Source: Pyxidicoccus trucidator (GTDB lineage Bacteria > Myxococcota > Myxococcia > Myxococcales > Myxococcaceae). From it: a DNA stretch of 64,000 nt. Of the stretch, positions 15,553-23,132 are shown in pieces. Location: contig NZ_JAAIXZ010000007.1 in assembly GCF_010894435.1 (NCBI RefSeq), forward strand, positions 405,339 through 469,338. The letters are read 5' to 3'. The position numbers and the translations under genes are program-made. How positions within the stretch are numbered: position 1 is the stretch's first letter; every line of letters starts with the position of its first letter. The notes below the pieces were generated by a model, which was given only the letters and a program-made list of their open reading frames with translations, ran no database searches and was not told where the DNA came from.

Positions 15553-16068
15553 GTGAGCAAGCCCGAGAAGCCGCAGCCGGAAATCAACATCCCCCAGGAC
15601 GTCGGGGAGCGGCTGATTCGAGGGGAGGTCTCCCTCGGCAAGTTCCTCGGGCTGACGCACGAGCAGCTCATGTCCATCGCCCGGTCCGGGCACAAGATGC
15701 TCGAGGCGGGCAAGGCACCGCTCGCCCTCGAAATCTTCCAGGGCCTGGTGGCCGCCGCGCCGCAGGACACCGTCTTCCTCACCCAGCTCGGCGCCACGTA
15801 CATGACGCTGGAGCGGATGGACGACGCCTTCGACGCCTACAGCCAGGCCATCCTGCTCAACAGCGCCAACGTGGATGCTCTGGTGGGCCGCGGGGAAATC
15901 CACCTGCGCCGGGGCCAGGTCCCCGAGGGGCTGAAGGATTTGAGCCGGGCCATCGAGTTCGACCCGGGCCTCAAGCGCCGCTCCACCCAGCGCGCCCGCG
16001 GCACGCTGCTCGCCCTCAAGAAGCAGGCGGAGCAGGCCAAGGTGGCGTCGGCCGCGCCGAAGAAGTAG
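15553..16068 (+). CDS. SycD/LcrH-like TPR chaperone 3
   Basis: A 171-residue TPR protein: LTHEQLMSIARSGHKMLEAG, LALEIFQGLVAAAPQDTVF, AFDAYSQAILLNSANVDALV. The GTG at 15553 is chosen because GTGAGGTGG lies just upstream; a GTG at 15517 would overlap the stem-loop. It is the gene directly after the DUF1521 protein and most likely its cognate chaperone. The Lys/Ala-rich tail (KKQAEQAKVASAAPKK) is polar. It is the last plus-strand gene of the T3SS locus and ends at a strong terminator. Confidence 0.78.
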   Translation: MSKPEKPQPEINIPQDVGERLIRGEVSLGKFLGLTHEQLMSIARSGHKMLEAGKAPLALEIFQGLVAAAPQDTVFLTQLGATYMTLERMDDAFDAYSQAILLNSANVDALVGRGEIHLRRGQVPEGLKDLSRAIEFDPGLKRRSTQRARGTLLALKKQAEQAKVASAAPKK

Positions 16069-16096
16069 GGCCCTTCGCCCACCCCGAGTCGTAGCG

Positions 16097-16127
16097 AGCC
16101 TCCGCCCTGGTGACAGGGCCGGAGGCT
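16097..16127. terminator. Terminator at the end of the T3SS locus
   Basis: AGCCTCCG-CCCTG pairs with CAGGG-C-CGGAGGCT (13 pairs, one bulged C, loop GTGA), followed by TTCGTTCGTTCT. It lies between the plus-strand chaperone gene and the convergent minus-strand FHA gene and could serve both. Confidence 0.8.
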
Positions 16128-16191
16128 TCGTTCGTTCTGGGGCTCGGGGGGGACGCGGCGGGCCCGGGGCGCGGGGGGGGCCCGCGCCCGC

Positions 16192-17259
16192 TCAGGCGCC
16201 AGCGAGCACGGCAATCATCATCACCAGGAAGAGCAGCCCCACCACGCCCATCACCACCAGCGGGACGAGCTTCTGCTTGTCCTTGAGCGCGGCCATGGCC
16301 CCACCCCGGCCCTCGTTGTCGGGGACGGGACTCTCCGAGGACAGGGAGATGGGCTCCTCGCTCGGTGCGGGCTCCTCGCTCGGTGCGGGCTCCTCGGCGG
16401 GCGGGGGCTCCTCGGCGGGCGGGGGCTCGGGCTCCTCGGCGGGCGGGGGCTCGGGCTCCTCGGCGGGCGGAGGCTCCACCACCTTGACCTGGCGCGACGG
16501 CGAGGGCGGCGGGGCCTTGGCCTTGGCCTCGGTGGAGATTTGTACGGGCTCCTCCGCGGGCTCCGAGGGGTCGACGTAGAGGAAGCGCGTCGCGCCCACC
16601 TCCAGCTCGTCGCTGTCCTTGAGCGCCTTGCGGTTGATGCGCTTCTTGTTGACCTTGATGCCGTTGCGGCTGCCCAGGTCCTCCACGTGCGTGCCGGACC
16701 AGTCGCGGCGCAGCTTGGCGTGCTTCCGGGAGACGAGGTCATCCTTGAGGATGACGTCCGCCTCCTTCTCGTCGCGCCCGAAGATGATCTCCTTGGCGTC
16801 GCCAATCTCGATGCGCTCGCCCTCGCGCGGCCCGTTCATGAAGCGCAGGTAGCGCTCCTCGCCGGACGCGAGCCCGCGCATGGCGTCCTTCACCATGCCC
16901 CGGGCGATGAAGGACGTCTTCTCCGAGTTGACGTCGGCGTTGAGCTCCGTCATCCGCTCGAACTTCACGTCGTACTGGGCAATGGCGATGACGTCGCCAT
17001 TGCGCAGCAGCCGCTTCTCGCCCTTGGGCAGCGGCTTGCCATTCAGCTGGGTGCCGTAGGCGCTGCCCAGGTCCTCCAGGAAGAAGAGGGTGTTCTCCTA
17101 GACGATGCGCGCATGGTTGCGCGACACGGCCTGCTGGGCCAGCACCACCTGGCAGGCCTTGTCCCGCCCCATGGTGATGACCGCGTCGTCCAGGACGACC
17201 TCGGTGCTCGGGGCGGCGCCGGCCTCGCTGCGCTGCGTGACGGTCAGACGGACGCTCAT
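16192..17259 (-). pseudogene. Two-FHA-domain membrane protein interrupted by an amber codon
   Basis: Reading from the ATG at 17259, a 355-codon frame holds FHA domain 1 (GRDKACQVV, SRNHARIV), then TAG at codon 54 (17098-17100), then the rest of FHA 1 in the same frame (FFLEDLGSAYGTQLNG), FHA domain 2 (FGRDEKEADVIL, SRKHAKL, VEDLGSRNGIKVN), a PPPAEEPE-type repeat region, and one C-terminal membrane span (PLVVMGVVGLLFLVMMIAVL). FHA domains bind phosphothreonine. A single base change explains the break; sequencing error, real nonsense mutation or readthrough are all possible. A GTG at 16968 could still give a 258-residue protein with FHA 2 and the anchor. It converges on the T3SS locus, and T3SS ring protein SctD also has an FHA-like domain, but topology here differs. 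Confidence 0.7.
16353..16474 (-). repeat. In-frame Pro/Glu repeat region of the FHA gene
   Basis: Repeated 18-24 bp blocks encode PPPAEEPE, PPAEEP and APSEEP units between the second FHA domain and the membrane anchor. It is an extended acidic linker and a slippage-prone tract. Confidence 0.8.
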
Positions 17260-17293
17260 CGAGGAGGGTGCACGGGCGGGGGGAGTCGGGACG

Positions 17294-18355
17294 TCAGAAG
17301 GTGGCGTCGCTGATGAATCTCTCGCACGTCTGGTACTCGGTAGGGAATTCCTCGGACGTCCCATACTTCAGGAAGTTCTTGCAGGCTATCTGCGCGTGCT
17401 CCTGCTTGTGGGCGTCGGAGAAGAGCTGGAAGAGGCCGAAGTGGCAGGGGGCGAACTTGGCGTCCAGCTTCACGCACTTGCGGTAGGTGGACTCCTCCTC
17501 GGCCAGCAGGCCCTTCTCGCGGTACTGGCGGGCCAGCATGTAGAGGGCGGGGGCAGAGTTCTCCGCCTGCTGGGTGTCCTTGAGCTCCTTGAAGGCCGCG
17601 TCGGTGAGGGCCGTCTTGCGCTGGGCCAGCGAGAGGTTGTTGACGCAGCTGCTGTTCTTCGGATCCAACTGCGCGCAGTTGGAGAAGGCCTCGCGCGCCT
17701 CGGGGAAGCGGCTCAGCTCCATGAGGGCGGTGCCCAGGTCATGCCACTTCTCGGGGACGTCCGGGGTGAGCTGCACCGACTGGGACAGGTGGTCCACCGC
17801 GTCGTCGAACTCGTTCTCCGAGTAGGAGATGATGCCCAGGGTGTGGTGCGCGTCGGACAGGCCGGGGTTCACCGCCAGCAGGGTGCGCAGCTCCTTCTTC
17901 GACGCCTCCATCTTCCCCATCTTCATCAGGGTGAGGGCGAGGTTGTAGCGCGTCTCCATGTTGTCCGGGTTCACCTTGAGGGCCCGGCGGAAGTTGTCGT
18001 GCGCCTTCCCGTAGGCGCCTTCCTGCAGGTAGATGCCGCCGAGGTTCTGGTACGCCTGGAGGTGCTCCTGGTTGAAGCGGAGCGCCTTGATGAAGTGCTT
18101 CTTGGCGTCGTCGTTGCGGCCGGCATACAGGGCGATGAGGCCCTTGTTGGCCCACAGGTCCGCGTACTGGGGGGAGAACTCCAGGCCCAGGTCGCAGTAG
18201 GTGTCGGCGCGAATCAGGTCGCCCTTGGTGATTTCCTGGGCGCAGAGCTCGTTGTTGATCTCCGCGCGGGGGTGGGGCGGCGGGGTGTTGACGCAGGCCG
18301 CGAGCGGCAGGGTGGACACCAGGGACAGCGCGGTTACGAGTCGGCGGAGACGCAT
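17294..18355 (-). CDS. TPR lipoprotein
   Basis: A 353-residue lipoprotein. The ATG at 18355 is chosen because it starts a clean signal peptide ending in lipobox LAAC (Cys 21). The mature part is about eight TPR-like units (YADLWANKGLIALYAGRNDD, LQAYQNLGGIYLQEGAYGKA, METRYNLALTLMKMGK and more). It resembles pilotin-type TPR lipoproteins such as PilF/Tgl in style but is longer, and no specific partner can be named. It lies 34 bases downstream of the FHA gene on the same strand and may be the second gene of that transcript's region only if read through from an own promoter; the divergent gap to the 18456 gene is 100 bases and should hold promoters for both. Confidence 0.85.
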   Translation of the reverse strand: MRLRRLVTALSLVSTLPLAACVNTPPPHPRAEINNELCAQEITKGDLIRADTYCDLGLEFSPQYADLWANKGLIALYAGRNDDAKKHFIKALRFNQEHLQAYQNLGGIYLQEGAYGKAHDNFRRALKVNPDNMETRYNLALTLMKMGKMEASKKELRTLLAVNPGLSDAHHTLGIISYSENEFDDAVDHLSQSVQLTPDVPEKWHDLGTALMELSRFPEAREAFSNCAQLDPKNSSCVNNLSLAQRKTALTDAAFKELKDTQQAENSAPALYMLARQYREKGLLAEEESTYRKCVKLDAKFAPCHFGLFQLFSDAHKQEHAQIACKNFLKYGTSEEFPTEYQTCERFISDATF

Positions 18356-18455
18356 GGCGGGGCGAGTGTAGGAGAGCCCCCGCTTCCGAATCAACGCCCC
18401 GGGGGGGCTGAATCCGGGCTGTTTTCGGTGGGTTGCGCCATTAGAGTGGCGGCCC

Positions 18456-18974
18456 ATGCGTACCCTGCTCTGCACCCTTGGATTCGCCCTGGCCCTCCTA
18501 GGGGCCGCTCCCGCGCATGCCCAGTTCGCCAATCGCAGCCTGGGCCTGTCGCTGGGCTACATGGACTTCAACAACACCAACGGCCTGGATAACGCCTTCT
18601 TCCTGGGCATCGACGCCAGCCTCTACATCGAGAGCGGCTTCGAGGTGGTGTCCCTGTCGAAGATTGCCTTCCCGAAGGACACCACGGATGGGGAGGACAA
18701 GCGGGTGATCGGGCTCGCCCCGTCGCTGGGCCTGCGCTACCTGTTCTCCGAGGAGTCCATCCGCCCCTACGTCGGCACCGACATCAGCTACCTCCTCGTC
18801 TTCAAGGAGAGCGTCAGCAACTTCGTGGGCATCGGTCCCAACGTGGGCATCGACTTCTTCGTGTCGGACTCGGTGAGCGTGGGCCTGCGCGGCCAGTACA
18901 ACTTCTACCTCGCGCTCAACGAGAAGACGCAGTCGTCGCTGACGGTGTCCGCTGGCGCGGCGGCGTACTTCTAG
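18456..18974 (+). CDS. Small outer-membrane beta-barrel protein
   Basis: A 172-residue protein with a signal peptide cleaved after AHA (residue 22). The mature part is alternating beta strands of barrel type (LGLSLGYMDF, LRYLFSEESIRPYVGTDISY, VSVGLRGQYNFYLAL) and ends in Phe (AAAYF), the usual C-terminal barrel signal. About eight strands are likely. Function unknown. It converges with the RDD gene so closely that the two stop codons share the palindrome CTAG at 18971-18974. Confidence 0.85.
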   Translation: MRTLLCTLGFALALLGAAPAHAQFANRSLGLSLGYMDFNNTNGLDNAFFLGIDASLYIESGFEVVSLSKIAFPKDTTDGEDKRVIGLAPSLGLRYLFSEESIRPYVGTDISYLLVFKESVSNFVGIGPNVGIDFFVSDSVSVGLRGQYNFYLALNEKTQSSLTVSAGAAAYF

Positions 18975-19774
18975 CCTGCCAGTGCCCGGCCCCGAGGCGC
19001 CGCGGTGCGCGTGCCCGGGGGCGGCAGCAGGGCGGCGGCCACCAGCAGGGTCCACTTCTCGTCGGAGAGGTGGGCCGGCTTCTCCATGGCCAGCGCGTCC
19101 TGCAGCCGTGCGCCCAGCGCGGCGAACAGGCGGAGCCGCGCCTCCAGCCGCAGCTCCTCGCGGCGCAGGGCGGCGGTGAGCACCAGCTCGCGCTCCTCGG
19201 TGGACAGCCGCTTCACCCGGGACACGAAGAGCGGGTCGGCCAGCAGGCCCTCCTCGCCGGTGGTGCCCAGGGCGGACGGCACCTTGAGGCGGCGCTCGCG
19301 CACCACAATGGTGCCGGCCAGCATGTCCCCCAGCCGCTGGTGGGCGCCGGAGACGAGCGCCGAGACTCCACCCACCAGGTAGAAGAGGGGCAGCCGGTCC
19401 ACCGGACGCGTCAGGTTGCGCAGCGCCGCATGGTAGAAGCCGATGCGCACGCCGCTCTCCTGGATGACGCGCAGGGAGAGCACCCTCTTGCCCACCGTCT
19501 GCCCGCTCCACGCCGTCTCCAGGGCGATGGAGTATCCCCACTCCACCAGGAAGAAGACGACGGCCCCCAGCGCGCTGCCGAAGCCGGGGAAGGCCAGCAT
19601 GAGGAAGCTGAGCGCCATCATCACCATCATCGAGAGGGCGGCGACGATGAGGCCGTCCAGCAGCCACGCCAGGAAGCGCGAGTAGATGCCCGCGAGCGTG
19701 AAGCGGAACTCCACGTACTCGGGGGTGAGCACCGTGTGGGTGCCGTCCAGCAGCGTGTCGGTGGCCGTGGCCAT
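18971..19774 (-). CDS. RDD family membrane protein
   Basis: A 267-residue protein. The RDD domain covers residues 20-165, with three or so membrane spans, the SRFLAWLLDGLIV segment (Arg and Asp as in the family name) and SGQTVGKRVLSLRVI. The C-terminal 100 residues are cytoplasmic and Leu/Arg rich. RDD proteins are poorly understood; some act in ion tolerance. In many bacteria RDD, SpoIIM, MoxR, DUF58, DUF4350 and DUF4129 genes form one cluster; here RDD is separated from SpoIIM (28071) and the MoxR operon (39896-45639). Confidence 0.88.
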   Translation of the reverse strand: MATATDTLLDGTHTVLTPEYVEFRFTLAGIYSRFLAWLLDGLIVAALSMMVMMALSFLMLAFPGFGSALGAVVFFLVEWGYSIALETAWSGQTVGKRVLSLRVIQESGVRIGFYHAALRNLTRPVDRLPLFYLVGGVSALVSGAHQRLGDMLAGTIVVRERRLKVPSALGTTGEEGLLADPLFVSRVKRLSTEERELVLTAALRREELRLEARLRLFAALGARLQDALAMEKPAHLSDEKWTLLVAAALLPPPGTRTAAPRGRALAG

Positions 19775-19957
19775 GGCGGCACTCTAGCCCGCCCGGGGGC
19801 GGCCGGGCGGGCGCCGATTCCAGTGCCGTGACGGAAATGGGGCAGGGGTGTCACGAAAGACAGGGCCCGCCGTCCGGTGGGCAGGCGGGCTCACGAGGCC
19901 ACGCAGGGTTATTCGTGGCTGTCCGGAGGGTAGGCTATTCTCCCGCCCTCTTTCACC

Positions 19958-22900
19958 GTGGCCCCCTCCGACTCCTCATCCTGGAACCGCCGACTCTGGC
20001 CGGCGGCTGCCTTCCAGTTCGCGCTCATCGCCGGGGTGACGCAGCTCAAGACGACGGCGAACGCGCTCGTGTTGTCGCGCTTCGAGTCGCAGGCGCTGCC
20101 GTACCTGTACCTGCTGGGCGCGCTGATGACGGCGTCGCTGACGTTGCTGCCCCGGGGCAAGCCCGGCTCGGCGCTGGAGTCGCCGGGCGTGCTGACGGGC
20201 GTGGGCGGCGTGGTGGCGCTGGGCCTGGCGGGGGCGCTGTCCGCGGGGCAGCGCATGCCGGCGCTGGCGCTGTACCTCTTCGCGGACACCTTCTCCACCT
20301 TCGTGTCCTTCCGCTTCTGGGGGCGGATGGCGTCCGCCTTCGACGCGCGCGAGGCGCGCCGGGCCTTCACCTTCCTCAACGGCTTCGCCATGGGCGGAGG
20401 CATCGTCGGCGGGCTGCTGGTGCAGGCCTTCGCCGTCCGGCTGGGCACGCCGGCCATGGTGGTCAGCGGCGCGCTGGGCCTGCTGGCCGCCGGGGCCATC
20501 TTCCACCACCTGTACAAGGGGGCTCCCGCGCCGCCGCCGCGAGGCCGTCCCGCCGCCGCTTCGTTCATGGGCTGGGGCTACCTGGCGGAGAGCCCCTACG
20601 CGCAGGTGCTGGCGGCGCTGGGCATCGCCTTCGCGGTGCTGTCCTCCTTCGTGGACTACCTCTTCCGGCTGCGGCTGGAGGGGACGATGAGCGAGGACGC
20701 GCTGGCGGCGCTCTTCGGCTCGCTGCAGCTGTGGATTGGCCTGTTCTGCGTGGCCTTCCAGCTGCTGGTGGCGCAGCGGCTGCTGAAGCGGCTGGGACTG
20801 CTGCGCTACGTGGCGCTGGTGCCGCTGGTGCTGGCGCCCCTGGCGGGCGCGGCGCTCGTCACCCCTGAGATGTGGCCGGTGCACCTGCTGCGGCTGGTGG
20901 AGACGGCGGTGAGCTACTCCATCCTCCCGGTGGGCATCCAGCTGCTGTACGCGGCGGTGCCGGACGACCAGCGCGAGGGGCTGCGCGCGACGGTGGAGGG
21001 CCTGCTGCGCAAGGGCGGCGTGGTGCTGGCGGGCCTGCTGCTCATCGGCGCGGGGCGCGGCGCCACCGGCGTCACCATGGCGGTGGCGGTGGTGGGCATG
21101 TGCGCCGCGCTGGGCGTGCTGCTGGTGCGGCTCAAGCCCGCCTACGTGGCGGCGCTGGGCGAGCAGGTGGGCGCGCCGGAAGAGGAGGAGGTGGAGCTGG
21201 AGGGGGAGGAGGAGCAGCGGCTGCTGGCCGAGGCGCTGGCGGCGCCCGCGCCGGAGCGGGTGCTGCGCGCGGTGGACATGATGGAGCAGGCCGAGGTGCC
21301 GCTGCGGCCGCACCTGGCGGCGCTGCTGCGCCACCCGAACGAGCGGGTGCTGGAGCGCGGCGTGTCCCTGGCCCTGGAGCTGGAGGCGCACGAGCTGGCG
21401 CCCGTGCTGGAGCGGCTGGTGGAGGAGGGCCCCCGGCGTCCCCGGGACCAGGCCGTGTGGGCGCTGGCGCGGCTGTCGCCGGACCGCGCGGAGCGGCTGC
21501 TGCCGGCGCTGCTCAACCACCCGGACGTGGGGCTGCGCTGCGCGGCCATCGGCGCGCTGCTGAAGTCGACGGGCAGCGCCACGGCGCTGGCCGCGCTGCA
21601 CACGGTGCTGGCCCGGGGCGACGCGGCGCCGGAGCCGGAGCGGCGCGAGGTGGCGCGGCTGCTGGGACGACTGCAGGACACACGCTTCGCAGGGCCGCTG
21701 GCGCGCTACCTGGAGGACACGGACCCCACGGTGCGCCGCGTGGCGCTGGCCGCGGTGGGCGAGGGCGGCTACGTGGAGCTGGCCCCGCGCCTGCTGCCCT
21801 TCCTCACCTGGCGCGAGGAGCGCAAGACGGCGCGCGAGTCGCTGGTGGCGCTGGGCGACGCGGTGACGCCGCTGGTGGAGGAGCAGCTCAACAACAAGGG
21901 CGCGCCCCTGGCCATGCGGCTGCAGCTGCCCCGCGTGCTGCGCGGCATCGGCACGCCGGCGGCGCTGGATGCGCTGCTCTTCTCCAACGTGCGGGACGAC
22001 GCCTCGCTGCACTTCCGCATCGGCGCGCAGCTGTCGCGCCTGCGCGACGAGCACCCCGAGCACCCGGTGGACGTGGAGCGCGTGCGCGAGGCGCTGGGAC
22101 GGCGGCGGGACGTGTACCGCTCGCTGGTGGGCGCCTTCCGCGACGTGCGCGCGGCGCTGGGGGACGGCTCGCTGCTCACCCGCGCGGTGGGAGACCGGCT
22201 GGACCAGGCGCTGGAGCTGTCCTTCTTCCTGCTGGGGTTGTTGCATCCGTCGCAGGTGATGCGCGGCATCCACTACAACCTGGTGGGGCAGGACGCGCGG
22301 CGCCGGGCGCTGGCGCTGGAGCTGCTGGAGAACCTGGTCGCCGAAGAGGACCGGGAGCTGGTGATGGAGCAGGTGGAGGCCCACCACCGCGAGCTGCCCC
22401 CGGGAGCCCCGGGGCGCCTGTGGCGGCGGCTGGCCGCGCTGGTGCAGAGCGAGGACGTGGTGCTGCGCGCGTGCGCCCGCCACGTGGCCCGCGTGAATGG
22501 GCTGAACGTGCTCCCGCAGGAGGGTGACTTGAGCGACCGCACTGTCCAACGGATGTTCGCGCTGGAAGGCGTGAGCGTCTTCTCCCAGAGTGACGTGGAC
22601 GACCTGGCCGCCATCGCCGCCGTGGCGCGCGAGGCGTCCTTCCAGGCGGGGGAGCGCATCTACGCCCAGGGCGACCCGGGTGACGCGCTCTACGTCATCG
22701 TCGAGGGCGGGGTGGATGCCTTCCACGACGGCGAGCACGTGCTGCGCTTCCAGGGCAAGCAGGCCTTCGGCGAGGTCAGTCTCCTGGACGGCGCGCCGCG
22801 CCCCACGGACATGGTGGCCGCGGTGGACACGCGGGTGCTCGTCATCGACCGGCGCGACTTCCTCGACCTGCTGGCGGACCGCCCGGAGCTGCTCACCGGC

Positions 22901-23104
22901 TTCTTCCGAGCGGTGAGCCTGCAGCTCCAGAAGCTCATGGCCCTGCCCGACTCGCGAGAGACGGGCCAGCGCCTGGAGCTGACGGGCCCGCAACCACTGG
23001 AGGTGCCCCCGCTGCCCACGGGCCCGGCCCCCGAGCCCACCGGCGCCAACGAGGTCATCATGTCCTCCGGTGAAGAGGACGACCGCTCCCGCGAGGAGAA
23101 GTAG
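19958..23104 (+). CDS. Nucleotide-transporter-like membrane domain fused to HEAT repeats and a cyclic-nucleotide-binding domain
   Basis: A 1048-residue inner-membrane protein. Residues 1-405 are about 11-12 membrane spans of MFS or ATP/ADP-translocase type (QLKTTANALVLSRFESQALP, then FVSFRFWGRMASAFDAREAR). Residues 420-860 are HEAT-like alpha repeats (HPDVGLRCAAIGALLKS, LEDTDPTVRRVALAAVG). Residues 865-990 are a cyclic-nucleotide-binding domain with the phosphate cassette FGEVSLLDGAPRPTDM. The tail is acidic. This implies a transporter or sensor controlled by cAMP or cGMP. GTG at 19958 gives MAPSDSSSWNRRLWPA just before the first span. Substrate is unknown; no ATP/ADP exchange should be assumed. 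Confidence 0.82.
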   Translation: MAPSDSSSWNRRLWPAAAFQFALIAGVTQLKTTANALVLSRFESQALPYLYLLGALMTASLTLLPRGKPGSALESPGVLTGVGGVVALGLAGALSAGQRMPALALYLFADTFSTFVSFRFWGRMASAFDAREARRAFTFLNGFAMGGGIVGGLLVQAFAVRLGTPAMVVSGALGLLAAGAIFHHLYKGAPAPPPRGRPAAASFMGWGYLAESPYAQVLAALGIAFAVLSSFVDYLFRLRLEGTMSEDALAALFGSLQLWIGLFCVAFQLLVAQRLLKRLGLLRYVALVPLVLAPLAGAALVTPEMWPVHLLRLVETAVSYSILPVGIQLLYAAVPDDQREGLRATVEGLLRKGGVVLAGLLLIGAGRGATGVTMAVAVVGMCAALGVLLVRLKPAYVAALGEQVGAPEEEEVELEGEEEQRLLAEALAAPAPERVLRAVDMMEQAEVPLRPHLAALLRHPNERVLERGVSLALELEAHELAPVLERLVEEGPRRPRDQAVWALARLSPDRAERLLPALLNHPDVGLRCAAIGALLKSTGSATALAALHTVLARGDAAPEPERREVARLLGRLQDTRFAGPLARYLEDTDPTVRRVALAAVGEGGYVELAPRLLPFLTWREERKTARESLVALGDAVTPLVEEQLNNKGAPLAMRLQLPRVLRGIGTPAALDALLFSNVRDDASLHFRIGAQLSRLRDEHPEHPVDVERVREALGRRRDVYRSLVGAFRDVRAALGDGSLLTRAVGDRLDQALELSFFLLGLLHPSQVMRGIHYNLVGQDARRRALALELLENLVAEEDRELVMEQVEAHHRELPPGAPGRLWRRLAALVQSEDVVLRACARHVARVNGLNVLPQEGDLSDRTVQRMFALEGVSVFSQSDVDDLAAIAAVAREASFQAGERIYAQGDPGDALYVIVEGGVDAFHDGEHVLRFQGKQAFGEVSLLDGAPRPTDMVAAVDTRVLVIDRRDFLDLLADRPELLTGFFRAVSLQLQKLMALPDSRETGQRLELTGPQPLEVPPLPTGPAPEPTGANEVIMSSGEEDDRSREEK

Positions 23105-23108
23105 CGCG

Positions 23109-23126
23109 CGGGGAGGAGGCTCCCCG
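23109..23126. terminator. Hairpin between convergent genes
   Basis: CGGGGAG (23109-23115), loop GAGG, CTCCCCG (23120-23126), placed 4 bases after one stop and 6 bases from the opposing stop at 23133. Probably terminates both transcripts. Confidence 0.6.
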
Positions 23127-23132
23127 TGGCCG

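Noticed and set aside
16353-16474. Possible CRISPR or regulatory repeat in the FHA gene
   Set aside because: In-frame codon repeat for Pro/Glu linker; no spacer pattern.
19976-22993. A 1005-codon antisense frame opposite the HEAT-repeat gene
   Set aside because: No recognisable domain, His/Gln/Arg-rich composition, and the sense frame has transporter, HEAT and cyclic-nucleotide domains.
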